DNA of 64,000 nucleotides, from NCBI RefSeq assembly GCF_037975245.1, contig NC_092573.1, positions 14,468,001-14,532,000 of the forward strand, read 5' to 3'. Origin of the DNA: Apostichopus japonicus (Eukaryota > Echinodermata > Holothuroidea > Aspidochirotida > Stichopodidae). Position numbers and translations under genes: made by a program. The notes under the pieces are model-generated. The model did no database searches. It was given only the letters and a program-made list of their open reading frames with translations, and was not told the origin of the DNA. The stretch's first letter is position 1, and each line of letters starts with the position of its first letter. This document shows positions 1 through 12,100 of the stretch, piece after piece.

Positions 1-748
1 ATTCGCGGCCGGGATAACGTCGGATGGAAAGCTTTACATCGATTAATGATGAGTAACCACCGACGCCGTTCGGTCGATCTCATACACGTCTTGTTTACAC
101 CAAACGTCATGGAAAGCTAACTAGCTAACTAAATCGAGATCGGTTTTCATATATGGTGTCCCACTCTGCTAACCTTACATTATTCGCACACATTAGATTA
201 CTCTGGTAACCTTACATTACTCGCATAGGCTAATTAATGCATGATCTCTCTGGACTGAGGTGAAAGCAGGTACCGCGATTTCAGGCGGATTGGTCACGCT
301 ATAGGCAACCGGATCTTCCTGCCCAAAGCATGTCTTGAATCCAATAATTAAGGCAATAACCAAAGGCTACCGATTCTATTAGATTTAGGCTTACCCACGC
401 TTCATCGTCCACCAGTTCATTAGCCTTCATGGTCGAATCTCCGGCAAGTGGTCAGGCGTTACCCTGGCCTGGTCTCCTAAATTTATATGCACCGATATTT
501 CGGTAATAATTGCGACGTCTACCAATATTTTCCTCCCTTCCAGCCTGCCCTCCCGCCCCAACTCCCACCCCAAATAGCCACCCTTTGGAGAAATTCTACT
601 GTATTATGCGATCTAATAACAATAATGGTTTGAAAGAGAAAATACCAACTCAGAGGATTTATGGCACCACCTTCAAGGATTTTAATTTTAATTTGAAATC
701 CATTGGGAAAGCATCGTATAAGTGATATACCAGCTCCTTCTCTGTTTT
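1..748. other. Intergenic, no gene seen
   Basis: No open frame here looks like protein. The short one at 510-725 is proline-rich and then AT-rich, with no domain and no splice context. I saw no repeat in this stretch that recurs elsewhere in the window. Confidence 0.6.
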
Positions 749-1003
749 CGCTTAACGGTATGCTGTATTGGCCTCAAATATGCTAGATATTCAAATAGGT
801 TCACCTGTGGTCAAAATTCTTGAACTGTTTTTATTACAACCTTCGAGGAAATTGTCCTCACTTAGATATTCAACCATCTTGTGTGTTCCTTAAAAATGTC
901 TGAGAACAATTTAGAGATTAAAGACCTCCAGGAAAGTTCTTTTTGAAAACTTCTAGCGATTATAGCGTGCTATAATTTGGGGCCTATACTGACTACCTTT
1001 AAG
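749..1003 (+). repeat. Dispersed ~255-bp repeat, copy A
   Basis: This stretch aligns over its whole length, by eye about 85% identical, with the reverse complement of 51298-51553. Shared blocks include GGTATGCTGTATTGGCC, ATATGCTAGATATTCAAATA, CCTTCGAGGAAATT, TGTCTGAGAACAATTT, AAAGACCTCCAGGAAAGT and CTATAATTT. Similarity stops at both ends within about 10 bases. I see no clear terminal inverted repeats and no coding frame, so the class is unknown; a non-autonomous element or SINE-like repeat is possible. Confidence 0.8.
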
Positions 1004-1871
1004 CTATCAAACAGGGAACTCACACCCCAACCTCCTCTTCGAAAGCTCATAGAACGAACAACGCCTCATTGCAAAAACCTATAGGCCTACATGCCTGCGA
1101 CTAATTTTGTTTTTTGAGAAGGTTACTTACGGTAACACTGTTTGCATGTCTCCCTCTAAAACTACATCACCAAAAGGAAATATTTTGAATTACTGTAATA
1201 GCCTTTAACGTGTACATTATATAAAGTTAGAGGGCCTGGTGTTTTGAACTTAGCAGAATTTCCTTTAATGTAGGCTCGACGTAGACCCCCCCCCCCACTC
1301 CACATACAGACTACTGTACCCCACCTCGTCCCTCCCCTCTATGCCACCATCATATAAACAAAACATGTTACAAGACATAAGCATGGTGCTCCTCCTTAAG
1401 TGGTTGGTGTGGTTGGTGCGCAGGCGCCTTAAATAGCTGGCGGCCCAGTTTCAACTCAGAATTCCTGGATATTCGGGCCGGCTTCAATGACATACTGAAT
1501 GACATACGGGATTGAGGGGGGGGGGGGTTATAAATTCACATTTAAATCAGACAGATGCATGGAGAAAAAAATTGGACCATGACGAAAGAGGAAACTTGGA
1601 CCGGACTACAGGTGCAACTCAGTTGTCCCTCCATGTTTTTTAGCACAAATATGGAAATGTATCATTTTTATAAACAAAACTTATTTATGAAAAAAAAAAC
1701 GCTTGGAAGGTTTTCCACAAAACTGAGAGGGAGAGGGCTGGCCTATCCGTCCTCTTTGCTCTAAGGACATAAACCACAACATGGGACACGTATACGTCCT
1801 TATGCCCCTGCCAGAACTGAGTTAAATAAGGCAACGAAAAGGTGCATATGTTAAGATAATAAAATATCAAC

Positions 1872-2118
1872 CAGTGCTTCTCAACCGGGAACTCCAGAGG
1901 GGAATTGAAAAGCCTTAGGTGTGAATTGAAAAGAAAGGATAATTGGGGGAGGGTGGGGGCTCTAAAGAATGAGTTAATCCGCTCTTAGGAGCAGACCCAA
2001 TCTTCCATAGTGCTAACAAGGGTCCCATTTGTCATTGATCTGAACACTCCTAGCCGGGAAATGAGAAAAGCTTTTCCACCCAGCTGGGGTATCTGAGACA
2101 AAAGGTTGGGAAGCACTG
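1872..2118. mobile_element. hAT-type MITE, 247 bp
   Basis: The left end CAGTGCTTCTCAACC is matched by the inverted right end GGTTGGGAAGCACTG, with one mismatch in 15. This resembles the CAGTGGTTCTCAACC type of end known from Charlie-like hAT elements. The flanking 8 bases are ATATCAAC on the left and ATGTAAAC on the right, six of eight identical, fitting an aged 8-bp hAT target duplication. The inside has no coding frame, so the copy is non-autonomous. Confidence 0.8.
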
Positions 2119-2239
2119 ATGTAAACAATATAGTACACGAACTACTTACACACTGCTTGTCCTTAATTGTGAAAACCAATCATCGCGAAACAGAAAATAA
2201 CGCAGTCTCGCATTAGAGGGCGCTATAAAGGAACTCAAA

Positions 2240-2362
2240 TGGAACTCAGAGCCGTGTATACGGCTCTGACGGAACCATATTCATAAATTATCATGATTGT
2301 AATAATTTAGCTATGAATGGAACGCAGAGCCGAGGATAATATATGCGGCCCTGATGGAACGT
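2240..2362. repeat. Two diverged palindromic units
   Basis: 2247-2268 is a hairpin with 9-bp arms (CAGAGCCGT and ACGGCTCTG) around a 4-base loop. A degraded second version, with CAGAGCCG at 2325-2332 and CGGCCCTG at 2346-2353, lies about 80 bp downstream. Both are framed by GGAAC. Function unknown; it may be a fragment of a small fold-back repeat. Confidence 0.45.
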
Positions 2363-2463
2363 CCAGTTATAGGCCTAACATCTTTTACACTATTTCAGGT
2401 TGAATTTAATTTGTTCTATAGGGTAGGGGCGGGAACCCAACCATCACCTCCAAGATTAAAACT

Positions 2464-3341
2464 ACCATCTCAAAAACTGTTGGAGTCCTTTATAAAATCA
2501 AAGACTTTGTTCCAATTTATATTCTCAAGAACTTGTATAATACTCTCATACTACCTCATCTTAATTATTGTAATATTGTTTGGGGTAATGCATATTCTAC
2601 CTACCTAAAGCAACTGCTTTATTACAAAAGAAGGCTGTCCGTGTTATTACACAGTCTGATTTCTTAGCACATACCCCACCACTATTTAGTTCACTGAACT
2701 TACTAGATATTTTTGATTTACATAGATACCATTGTGCAGTTTTTATTTTTGAGTCTATTAATAATAAATTACCAGTCAATTTTAATGATTACTTTAATTT
2801 CAATTATAATATACATAACTACTACACCAGATCCTCTGGACATTTATTTTCATTGCCTATAAATACCGATGTCTTTAAACGTTCCATCGTCTGTTATGGT
2901 GTTAATTTCTGGAATAGCCTAAGTCATACATTAAGAAATATTAAGTAACTTAATTCATTTTCATTCAAGTTGAAAAATCATCTTTTATCCAAGTATCAAT
3001 ATCTATAGATCTACATTTGTCTCTGACTTTAAGTATTTCCCACATTAGCAAAATGCCTTTTTTGTTTAATTTAGGGGTGGGGGTGGGTATAGGTCTTCTT
3101 TGTAAGGGGCTTTATTATCATGCCCATATACTTTATACTTGTTATCTTTATTTTTGGTGGGCTTCTTGTACAAGCTACGGCTTCCAAGACCTTCCACCAT
3201 TTTCTCTCCGTAATTTCCATTATTTTTCTTTTATATGATTTATTACTTATTATTTTTCTTTGCATGGTATTGTCTTCACAGTCCTATTATTATATAAACA
3301 TTGTGAGGAAATGGAAAAATAAATGAATGAAATGAATGAAA
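2464..3341 (+). mobile_element. CR1/L2-like non-LTR retrotransposon, 3' end
   Basis: From 2464 the translation contains TVGVLYKIKDFVP and LILPHLNYCNIVWGNA, typical of the end of the reverse transcriptase of CR1/L2/jockey-type elements. Near 2617 the frame shifts by one base. It then continues with KKAVRVITQSDFLAHTPPLF, FESINNKLP, YYTRSSGHLFSLP and VNFWNSLSHTLRNIK, the conserved C-terminal stretch of ORF2, ending at a TAA near 2945. The AT-rich 3' region ends in an ATGAATGA-type tail (about 3318-3341), usual for L2/CR1 elements. The copy is 5'-truncated and frameshifted, hence a dead relic. Family placement is from motif memory; no search was run. Confidence 0.85.
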
Positions 3342-5539
3342 CCTCTAGCTCTCTGAATAGCCACCAATGATCAAATTGAAAGTCAGAATAAGAAACGCAC
3401 ATGCCCTTACTCATCACACGTATAAACTGGCACTTGTTCAGAGTTAAAATGGTCATTTCTTGAATAAACACCTGAAATTCGGTTAAAGTGCCTTCAGTAT
3501 TTCCGCTGTACTGGTATTGTCTTAAGCATAAGTTACAGTGGAAGGTGTAAATTAACCTTTATTATTTTCTAAGCCCAAACTTCGTAAAGTAACATCTTTA
3601 TGAATCTGTCGCGCCTTCCAATTAGCAAAATAAGGAGTGTCTGATGGTACGTGCAAATGTCACTTTGTTACAGAAGTTGACCAAAATTAAAAACAAGGTT
3701 TTGTATAGAAAATGACGTTAATGACACAACAGCCCATAGCTGTTTCTAAGAAGAAATCGTGTTCGTTCCAATTCAATTTGCCTTGTTGCATTTTGATAGC
3801 GCGCCCTCGATTCCACTTATATAGTAATCTTGGGATTAAACTTGCCAGGGAAGGTAACATAATTGTTTCATGTTCGATCAATGATTTCGACGCATATTAA
3901 GTACATTCATATAGTTACTTGGGTATTACCCTCAGATTGCGTCAGATGCGTCAATCTTGATAATGTGTGGCTTCACTAAATGCGACGATTTATTGTACAA
4001 AACAGTTTTAGCTTTGGAGAATTCTGATCTCACTTTAGATTTAGATGGGACCTGATCACGAGGCCCCATTCAGAATTGAAGCCGAAGAGGTCAAAATTAG
4101 AGCTACCCCATGCAACGTAGCTACTTTATTGTCCTTCCGTCGAAATATAATAACAGTTTATAGTTATCGTCCTCTCGTCAAAGTTTTGTTAATTATGCAT
4201 GATACAAGAGAACCAAATGATGTTAAAGATGGTCATCTGCCTTTGAGTTAAAGTGGGTTTAATTTACTATAGCATGTGTAGCCAAGTGACATTTAGTCAG
4301 CGTTACGTGTTTATAATTTGCATAACGAGCTGCAAAGAATCAGGGGAGTAACCACGTAACGTCCGGTGGGGCGGAGGTTGGGACAGAAAGAAGTTTCAGC
4401 GCCCACCTCCCCCCCCCCCATCGGCAGATAGTTTTATAAAAATTCCTAGTGTATAGTTCATTTAATATACAACATGGATGTGCTGTACAACCTACACATT
4501 TAGAAACGTACCACCACGTTGCATGTAAGCACCCCCTCCCCACGTTTCCAAAATTTCTCAATTAGCACGAGGGGACCCTCTCCACTTAGACCTCTCCATT
4601 TGACATATGGTGTTGATGCACGCGCTACAATGTTAACAGAATAAAAAAAAAAGCTGCTAAAGAGCGTTGCTAGAATAATCTCGAAGCAATACACGATGAG
4701 AGATCTGAAACTCTCTTTAATAAACTTGGAAAACATTTCTACAAAATTTATAGCAAAAGCGGTTGAAAATGGTATACAAATCCCTGAATGGCGTGACTCA
4801 TTCGTACATGAAAGATATATATAAATATACAGGTTCTGTCCACAGGTCCTAAGGTCAAATTCCTCGCTAGCTTTTTACATGTCCGAGGCGGGAGAACCTA
4901 ATTTAAAAGCAGACGGTTTTCTTATATAGGGGTAAAAGAATTGAACGAACTCCCCAGCAATATTAGGAGTGCTGCAATCATAAATGTTTTTAAGTTTTAA
5001 TAAACGACAATATATGACATTTTTAACCTCTTATTCTAATTGTTTCTCTTCATCTGCTCGTTGCTCTTGTTTATGTTCATACTGTATGTTTTGTTCCTTT
5101 TTTGGCCAACTTTTGTAAACTTTTAGTTTGCTTTCTTTGGTATATACTGCTCGTTTACTGTCTTATTTTTCAACAATTTGATGCTTTATACATTTTGTAA
5201 CTGAGGGCCTCGGAGAAGATTAGCACCAGCTAACCAAATAACCCTTTTCTTTGCGAAAGTTCAAATAAAAATATAAAACGTACGCTCAGTGGTTATTATA
5301 TTAAAGATTGGCTTAGCTGACCTTTCCAATCCTAGCAAAAGGTCCCTATCTACCACAAAGGGATCCCCGAAACTATATGACCCACTCCCTCCTCTGGAAG
5401 CCACATGAGCGTGCCCGATGTTAATATTGCCCATTTTCTCAAGTAGACAACTTCAACGCCTGGACAACAAAAACAAACTTGGACTTAACTAAGTTGAGGG
5501 CGTATTAAAATGAGGTAAAGAAGGGGATGTCCCTATCTC
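3342..5539. other. Intergenic upstream of MAP1
   Basis: AT-rich sequence with an 11-base C tract at 4409-4419 and no coding frame above background. The open frame at 4045-4251 and those around 4340-4736 have no recognisable domain. Distal regulatory elements could lie here but none is identified. Confidence 0.5.
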
Positions 5540-5954
5540 ATATCGTCACTGTGAGTCTTCCTTATTGGCTAAATGTAAAATGAACATAACGAACACCCAA
5601 TTGAATACCACGTAAATAATATACTCCGACAACATGCCCTTTGTGTAGGCTGATCTACGGAGCTACACTACGCCTCATCTTGTCTTCCGACATCCTTTCG
5701 ATTTCTCATTTTTCAACAAAACTACGTAAGTACCTTCTACAAGTGTGAAAAATAAAAATATTATGATAGCCTTTAGTCCAACACTCCTCCCGTTACCCTG
5801 AATTTGTTAATTCTCTCGTTCACTTTAGATTCTTGGCATCTGCAAGTCCTGTGTGTGTGACCACGCCTCGTCTTTACCTTCGCATGAGTGTTTTCAACGT
5901 TCGTTCAGGAAGCTACTGTACGTTGTGGTAGAGTGCACTGGTTTAGTCAGCGCC
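5540..5954 (+). promoter_or_regulatory. Probable MAP1 promoter and 5' leader
   Basis: This is the region directly before the MAP1 start codon. It has an inverted CCAAT box (ATTGG at 5564-5568) and a GC-richer stretch from about 5855, including CCACGCC near 5861. No clear TATA box sits at a fixed distance from the ATG. The transcription start cannot be fixed from sequence alone, and a further upstream non-coding exon is possible. Confidence 0.35.
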
Positions 5955-6102
5955 ATGGCTTCCAGCGAAGAACAGCAAACCATATCTGTCTCTTCAACGT
6001 TTGACTCGTTTCCGAAATCGCTTAACTACCTAGCTTTTGTCGTAGTTGGGGAACCGTTCGCGGCCGAAAATGTGGATCTCATCGCAAAGGAGGTCGAGAA
6101 AG
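5955..6102 (+). CDS. MAP1 exon 1 (coding part)
   Basis: The ATG at 5955 sits in a strong context (GCGCCATGG). The 49 complete codons end with VDLIAKEVEK and one base of the next Gly codon. LAFVVVGEPF lines up with the start of the MAP1B N-terminal domain. The donor is AAG|GTAGGT at 6103. An upstream in-frame reading back to 5853 exists, but it lacks a good start context and is not conserved-looking. This short exon sits 33 kb from the rest of the gene. Confidence 0.9.
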
Positions 6103-9100
6103 GTAGGTCGAGAGTACTGAACGTAACCTAGTTGCTAACGGGAGTATAGACCTAGTAGTACCATTTTGTATACCTATTACTAGTCCTATATTTCATTTTC
6201 GTGACTTCACGGCAATTTTTGCAATCAAAGACTGTAGTGGGCAAAGATGGATAGGGCAATTTGCCTGTTTCAGAAGAGACAATTTGCATAATTCTTTGTG
6301 TGATTATTAAACTTGCAGGCGGTCATACATTCTCTGACCAGACCTTTGTTCATCATGCAAAGCAATGCCATCCAATTTCATTATATGCTAGAAGAATTTG
6401 TTTATAATACAGTACATCGGTAATTTATGACATACAGAACTTCCTAAAGTAGGAAACTATTTGTAGGATAAAGCCATAATTTGCTTTTATTCAAACAGTA
6501 GGTACAGGGATGTGCTCACACCGGACGGTGGCAGGCAGCTGCACCCAACAGTTCTGAATTCCGACCGACCCAAACAGTATTTTCAACATTTTTGAATGGC
6601 ACTACGTTTAATGATTAATTTAACAAATTTACCATTACCAAAATATGGGTGAATACCTGACACAGAAGTAAGCTCCAGAATAGGAAAGCATACAGTATAT
6701 ATACTTCATTTGCAAAAAATTTCCAAAAGGGAGGGGGACCACTATACCCCTCAGACCCCTCCCCCAGGATGTGGATCACACTACCGCACAAACCTGTTCG
6801 GTACTCTAATATCACTGAGCACATCCCAGTATGTACTGTTTATCTCATGTCCTGTATGTATAGCTATAGGTACTGAGTCCTTCAGGATGTGTTTCCCCAT
6901 TCAGTTTGAATTGGAACAGTTCTAGGCCTAGCTGTTGATTCTCCCATGGGAAGATTACTACTGTCAGGTAAATGAAGGATTTCCTGCAAATAGCCATACT
7001 CATCTTCATACCTGTCACAACTGTTTCAAGAGATGGAAAAATTGGGTCTATGCCATTTGAGTCATGACTAATAATGGTAAGGAAGTATTATGATCGTGCT
7101 GCGGTCTGTGCTGGAAGTATCTACCTAAAGGCGATACTTTTGTTGAATGAGGTTGTCACTTTGGTACCCTAGCTACCAATCAGGCAGAACTCATTGAACT
7201 TGCGTCTGAAGACATTTAAACCATTACATATGACTTTCAAATTCACTGATACTGAACACTCACTACCAGATCTTGTATCGGATAAAATTAAAGTTACTGT
7301 ACATATCAATTGGAATAACATTCTCTCTTTGGCATTAATGTCCTATATGCAGGTTAGGCCTACAACAACTGCCTCTACAGGTATACAGCCACCCGCCCCT
7401 CCCCCTCCTCAGAAATAGCTTACTCCTCAAACCAACAAGGAATAAAGTTACCCCTCCCCAATGAAAGGGTCCTCCTCATGTTTGCAGTACATGTAGCCAC
7501 TGTTCATGATTTAGGTGTTTGTCAGGATGATTAGTAGTTCAGTAATTACATCCAACCAAGTTCCAAATTGCATTCATCAGATGTAATTTATAACAATTTC
7601 CTGTTTAGGTTACATATCACACAGCATATGCAATACTCATTAGGCAAATTATTGACTTGTTGGCAAGATGAAGTATACCTGTACATCTAAACCACACACA
7701 ATACAATCTTCCTTTCTGTACAACATACATACATACAGATCACTACTAGCACTCTGCCATTATGTTCAATACACATTCATGGACTATGTAGTCAGTTGGA
7801 AGTCTGACCCCGTGACCTCGAAGAATGATCAACGATCACGCATATCATTAAATTTGAATTTGCCCGCATTTAACGTAAAGTCGGTCCTACGTTTCACTCA
7901 CAGAATTTACAGACATTGATAGTTTACAACTTACCGGAACCTCACAGAATGGATTAAAAGTAATTCCAATGTATGGTAGGGCAAAGATACCCGAGAAAAA
8001 ATCAACGAAAACCTATGAAACAACGATTGCAATCCAACTTCGTCCTCACACATGTATTCCCAACTGACACAAAATAGGTCAAAACGAACCAACGAAAGAG
8101 AGTTACAGCAAAAAAGTTCTCCCATTTGTGGATCTTGTACTCTCCTACATGATGCTGTAAAGTTTCGGTGAAATGGTTGTCTAAGACGGCCAGTCACAAA
8201 ACGATTACCTCGACTCGGCGATTTTGTTGCTGTCGCCGCCATTTTGAAATTAGGTAGACTTTCGCCAAGCCGTTTTCATGCTATGGGCTACTACCGACAA
8301 GACTTCATTCAAATCGTTTTCAATGTAGTGGAACCCATTCCTTTAGTGTACGGTCTCTTAGGAACGTTAGGTTTTGTGGCGTGAAATTAAGTAATTTAAG
8401 TTGTGCTAAGGTTTGGAAGAAATTTTGTCCCAAATTCTAATATATGATTAGGTAAAATGTGAAATTACTGAGAGCTGCGTATGGGAGGGGTAAGAGAGAC
8501 AAAATGGGGGAGGGGGCAAGGGAGATGGTGTTTCCTTTCTAGCTAAATTAATGGTGGTAACTACTAAGGTAACACAAATTTTCCTGAGTCTGTTGTCAAA
8601 ACTGAAGGGGTCATACCACATGTCGAATATACAAAGGTAACATGGCCTAGGCCAAACCTTATTTCTAATTGCTTTCTAAGGAACTTCCAACAATTCCGAA
8701 TGATTTATACCTACAATACCAAATGATTTATACTTACCCACTTACCATAATTCCACAGTAGCCCTTACTCAGTGAGATTCTGCAAAGCTGGGTACTCATC
8801 TGTTGCTTATATTCATCAATAAATATCAGTTAACAGTTTTCCAGTCAATACCAATCCTTGTTTGGTTCATGTATCACACTACATAACCGCTTGCCAATAT
8901 TGAAGTTAAGTACTGTGGCTTGGGTAGGGGTGTGTTGTTTAGGGGAGGGGTGTGGTGTTTTTAGGGGTTTTGGGGAGGGAATGTGGTGCTTAGCGGATTT
9001 GGGGAAGGGTTTGGAGTTTCCCAGCTTTGGGATGGGTGTGGTGTTCACCAGCTTTGGGAAGAGTTAGGGTATTTTGGAGGGATGAGGTGGTTTTGCCACA

Positions 9101-12100
9101 TATGGGGACTTTAATTAAAAGCGGACATTCAGTACACAGGACGTGTTTGGATACATTACGTTCTATTGATACTCTGACCAAATATTTTGAGTAGGGCTGT
9201 TTTCTTTTTCTTTTGCACATGCATAGTAGAACATAAGTCAACAGTGGAAATAGAGTTGCCTGGTCTTTTATTGATTTTATAACTGTAACAATAAGGCACT
9301 TTAAGCAACAGAAAAAAAGAAAACAAAAAACATTTGTGTGACACTCTCCATGAAAGAACATGTTTTAATGTCCTGTGAAAATATGGGCATGAAATATAAA
9401 TTACTTCGATCACTTCAAAGTGAAATACTTTGTTCAAATGGAAGGAATAGCTTAACAAAATTTGAATACTTCTTGAAATGAAACACACTTCATACTGTGA
9501 AGACTTCATACAATAATATTGTCTGAAAAAAAATCACACACAATGTCAAGTGCATTATGACTGGAAGGGGTATTTCAAGGTGGCATAGTGAAGGCATGAC
9601 ATAGCAAAAACAGTTCAGGTGGCAGGATGGATAGTTTTGTAACTTTGAAATGGTGAGATATACCTGTGACATATAGCATAAGATTAAAATTAAAAGACAA
9701 ATATATAAAAGTAAAAGGTAAGAGTAGAAAGTAAATAAATAAGTCCAAACTTGACATATAACTTTAAAAAACCTGGTCTTCTTCAGAAATAGGAGCACCA
9801 ATAGCAGCCCAACGATCCATATTTCCTTTCATATAATTCAAATTATTTCCAACTGACTTGCCCTCTGCCATTTCAGTTCTGAGGTACTTTTTCTTGAGCT
9901 GAATTTTGTTGGTTAGAGAATCCTTTTCGAACAGAGTACGCAAGGCATCCTAAGCATCACTAGGTTTCTCACTTGTTGTAATTAATTCCAGCTGACTAGA
10001 TGCTATTGCAAGCACAATGGTGAAAAATGCCAGTTGTGTCTTTTTCAAGTTTGCACTCTTCTACTTCTCACATCCAGTAACCCCCAACTTTCCTGAGCCA
10101 TCCTCATAGCCCACAGGCCTTTTGCAAGAAACAAATGTCTCATCTGGAAATTCCATGTCAGCCAGTTCGAGCCATCCATTTTGTTAATTTTCCACGTCAT
10201 ATCTTCTGTTGTTCCAGCCATATTGGTCAGTTGTCACGACTAAATTAACCAATTTAAGTACCGACAATTCCCAAGAAATGGTTCCAAAATCAGCACATAA
10301 ATTCCAAACAACAATCTATTCTACACAGTTAACTTCCAGTGTATGTGTCTGGGCCAATAACCTGTTCGAGTTAGCTAGAGAATAGGCATGAGACTGCTGA
10401 GTATATTACAGCCTGTTGCTGCACACAACATGTTCTTTCTATAAGAGTATAACAGAAACTGAGGAAAAATGTAAATTACACATATATAGAAAACAAAATT
10501 GCTTAAAGGTAGCACACTAATAATACAACCTGATTAAACAAACAATAGTTTGGAGCAGAGTTGTAACAACAGGCACTTAACTGATCCACAGGCTGCATTC
10601 CTTCTTACTACGGGTACATATAAGAGAGCTAGGAACTTAAAGATATATAGTATTAAATAGAATGTGAGACTACATTTATTAACAGATTTCTATAAATAAA
10701 CTCTTATATGAAGACTTCAGATATGAGGATAATAAACATGAGGATGTAATAAACTCTGGAAGCTCTCTAGGCTAATACTTAATACCAGTGGAACTGCATT
10801 TTGCAATGTTAGTCATTATACATAACAAAACAAATCTAATAGTGAATGAAACTTTTCTTCTTTTTGGGAATAACTTTTTTTTGGTCATATATACATGGGA
10901 AAGCACCTTAGAGAAATCTATGTGTGACACACACACACATAGGGAAGACTGTACGTGAATGACTAAGTACTTCTACTACTGTACCTATCATAGAAAACAA
11001 CATAACAATAAAAAGATCGTAAACTCTCTTTAACAGCAAAACATGTTGTCACAAAATGATCCCTGATATTGTTTTAAGTCACCTGGAATTATAAGTAGCT
11101 ATGTACAACTACATGGCTCTATGAGGTGCAATTGTTCTCAAGTACCAGCAGTAGGTCTAACTGTAATAGCAGTAAGTATAAAGTGTAAGCAGTATAAAGC
11201 AAGCTAGTTTTATTTCTGTGTTACGTATCTTGCTCTACATATTAAGCATAGGGAATTGGGCCTAGACTTAAGTCATGGATCTAATACCGTTCTTGAACAC
11301 TTGTAACAAAGTGACATTGAAATGGATCCCGATCCCAGGATGGAGGAAATTTTCACCCAGTCCAGCTTCAATAAAACTCATAATAAGCCATGATCTTAAC
11401 TTATACATAGTACAAAGGCAGTCTACTAGTACTACTAATAATTTTTGTAAAATAATAATAATACTAAATTGTATCTTAATGCAGTCCAAATCTTTTCAAG
11501 AACAGGCCCCTTAGAATTATTACACAAGGACAAGAAGGCGTAGGCTAAGAACTAAAGGTTATAAGCCTTAGTCCATTATTAAAATTGGACTAAACTATGC
11601 AGGTATTCTAGTATTACTAAAACTAGGCTAGGGCCTACCTGTAGTAAAAACTTGTCGTAGTATATTACTTTAGTAAATACAAAAGTACTAGGCCTATAGG
11701 CTAGCCTAGGCTTGTACTAGGGGCCTAGTACAGTAATATTACTGTCCGCTATGCCCCTCGAATTTTTAAATTTTAACTATTTAGTAGCCATAGGTAGTAC
11801 CGTGACTTATCAACTCCCTGATTTTTCCATATTAACGCCAAAAAATGAAGGGAATTTATGCCGAATAGAAAGATTACGAAAAATACGAGACGTTGCAAAT
11901 CTAGCACTAGCTACATCATAGTCGACATATAGCGCTAGGCTGCACGTTATAGGATACGGTGCTTTCGTGTATATGTGTATTATGTACGTTAGGATACATG
12001 TATAAGGGGCAACCAAAACCACATAGGAGCACCATTTTCGTTGACCAAAAAATCACACTTTTCGGGGGAGTTACAACTTTTCTGAAAAATATGAGTAAGA

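Noticed and set aside
8990-9801. Overlapping minus-strand open frames of 100-123 aa
   Set aside because: Hydrophobic and low-complexity translations of AT-rich and G-rich repeat DNA.
11730-11745. Perfect palindrome ACAGTAATATTACTGT containing TAATATTAC, the nick motif of geminivirus and other CRESS-DNA origins
   Set aside because: A single short match in AT-rich DNA with no rep-like gene and no flanking stem of the usual GC-rich type; most likely chance.
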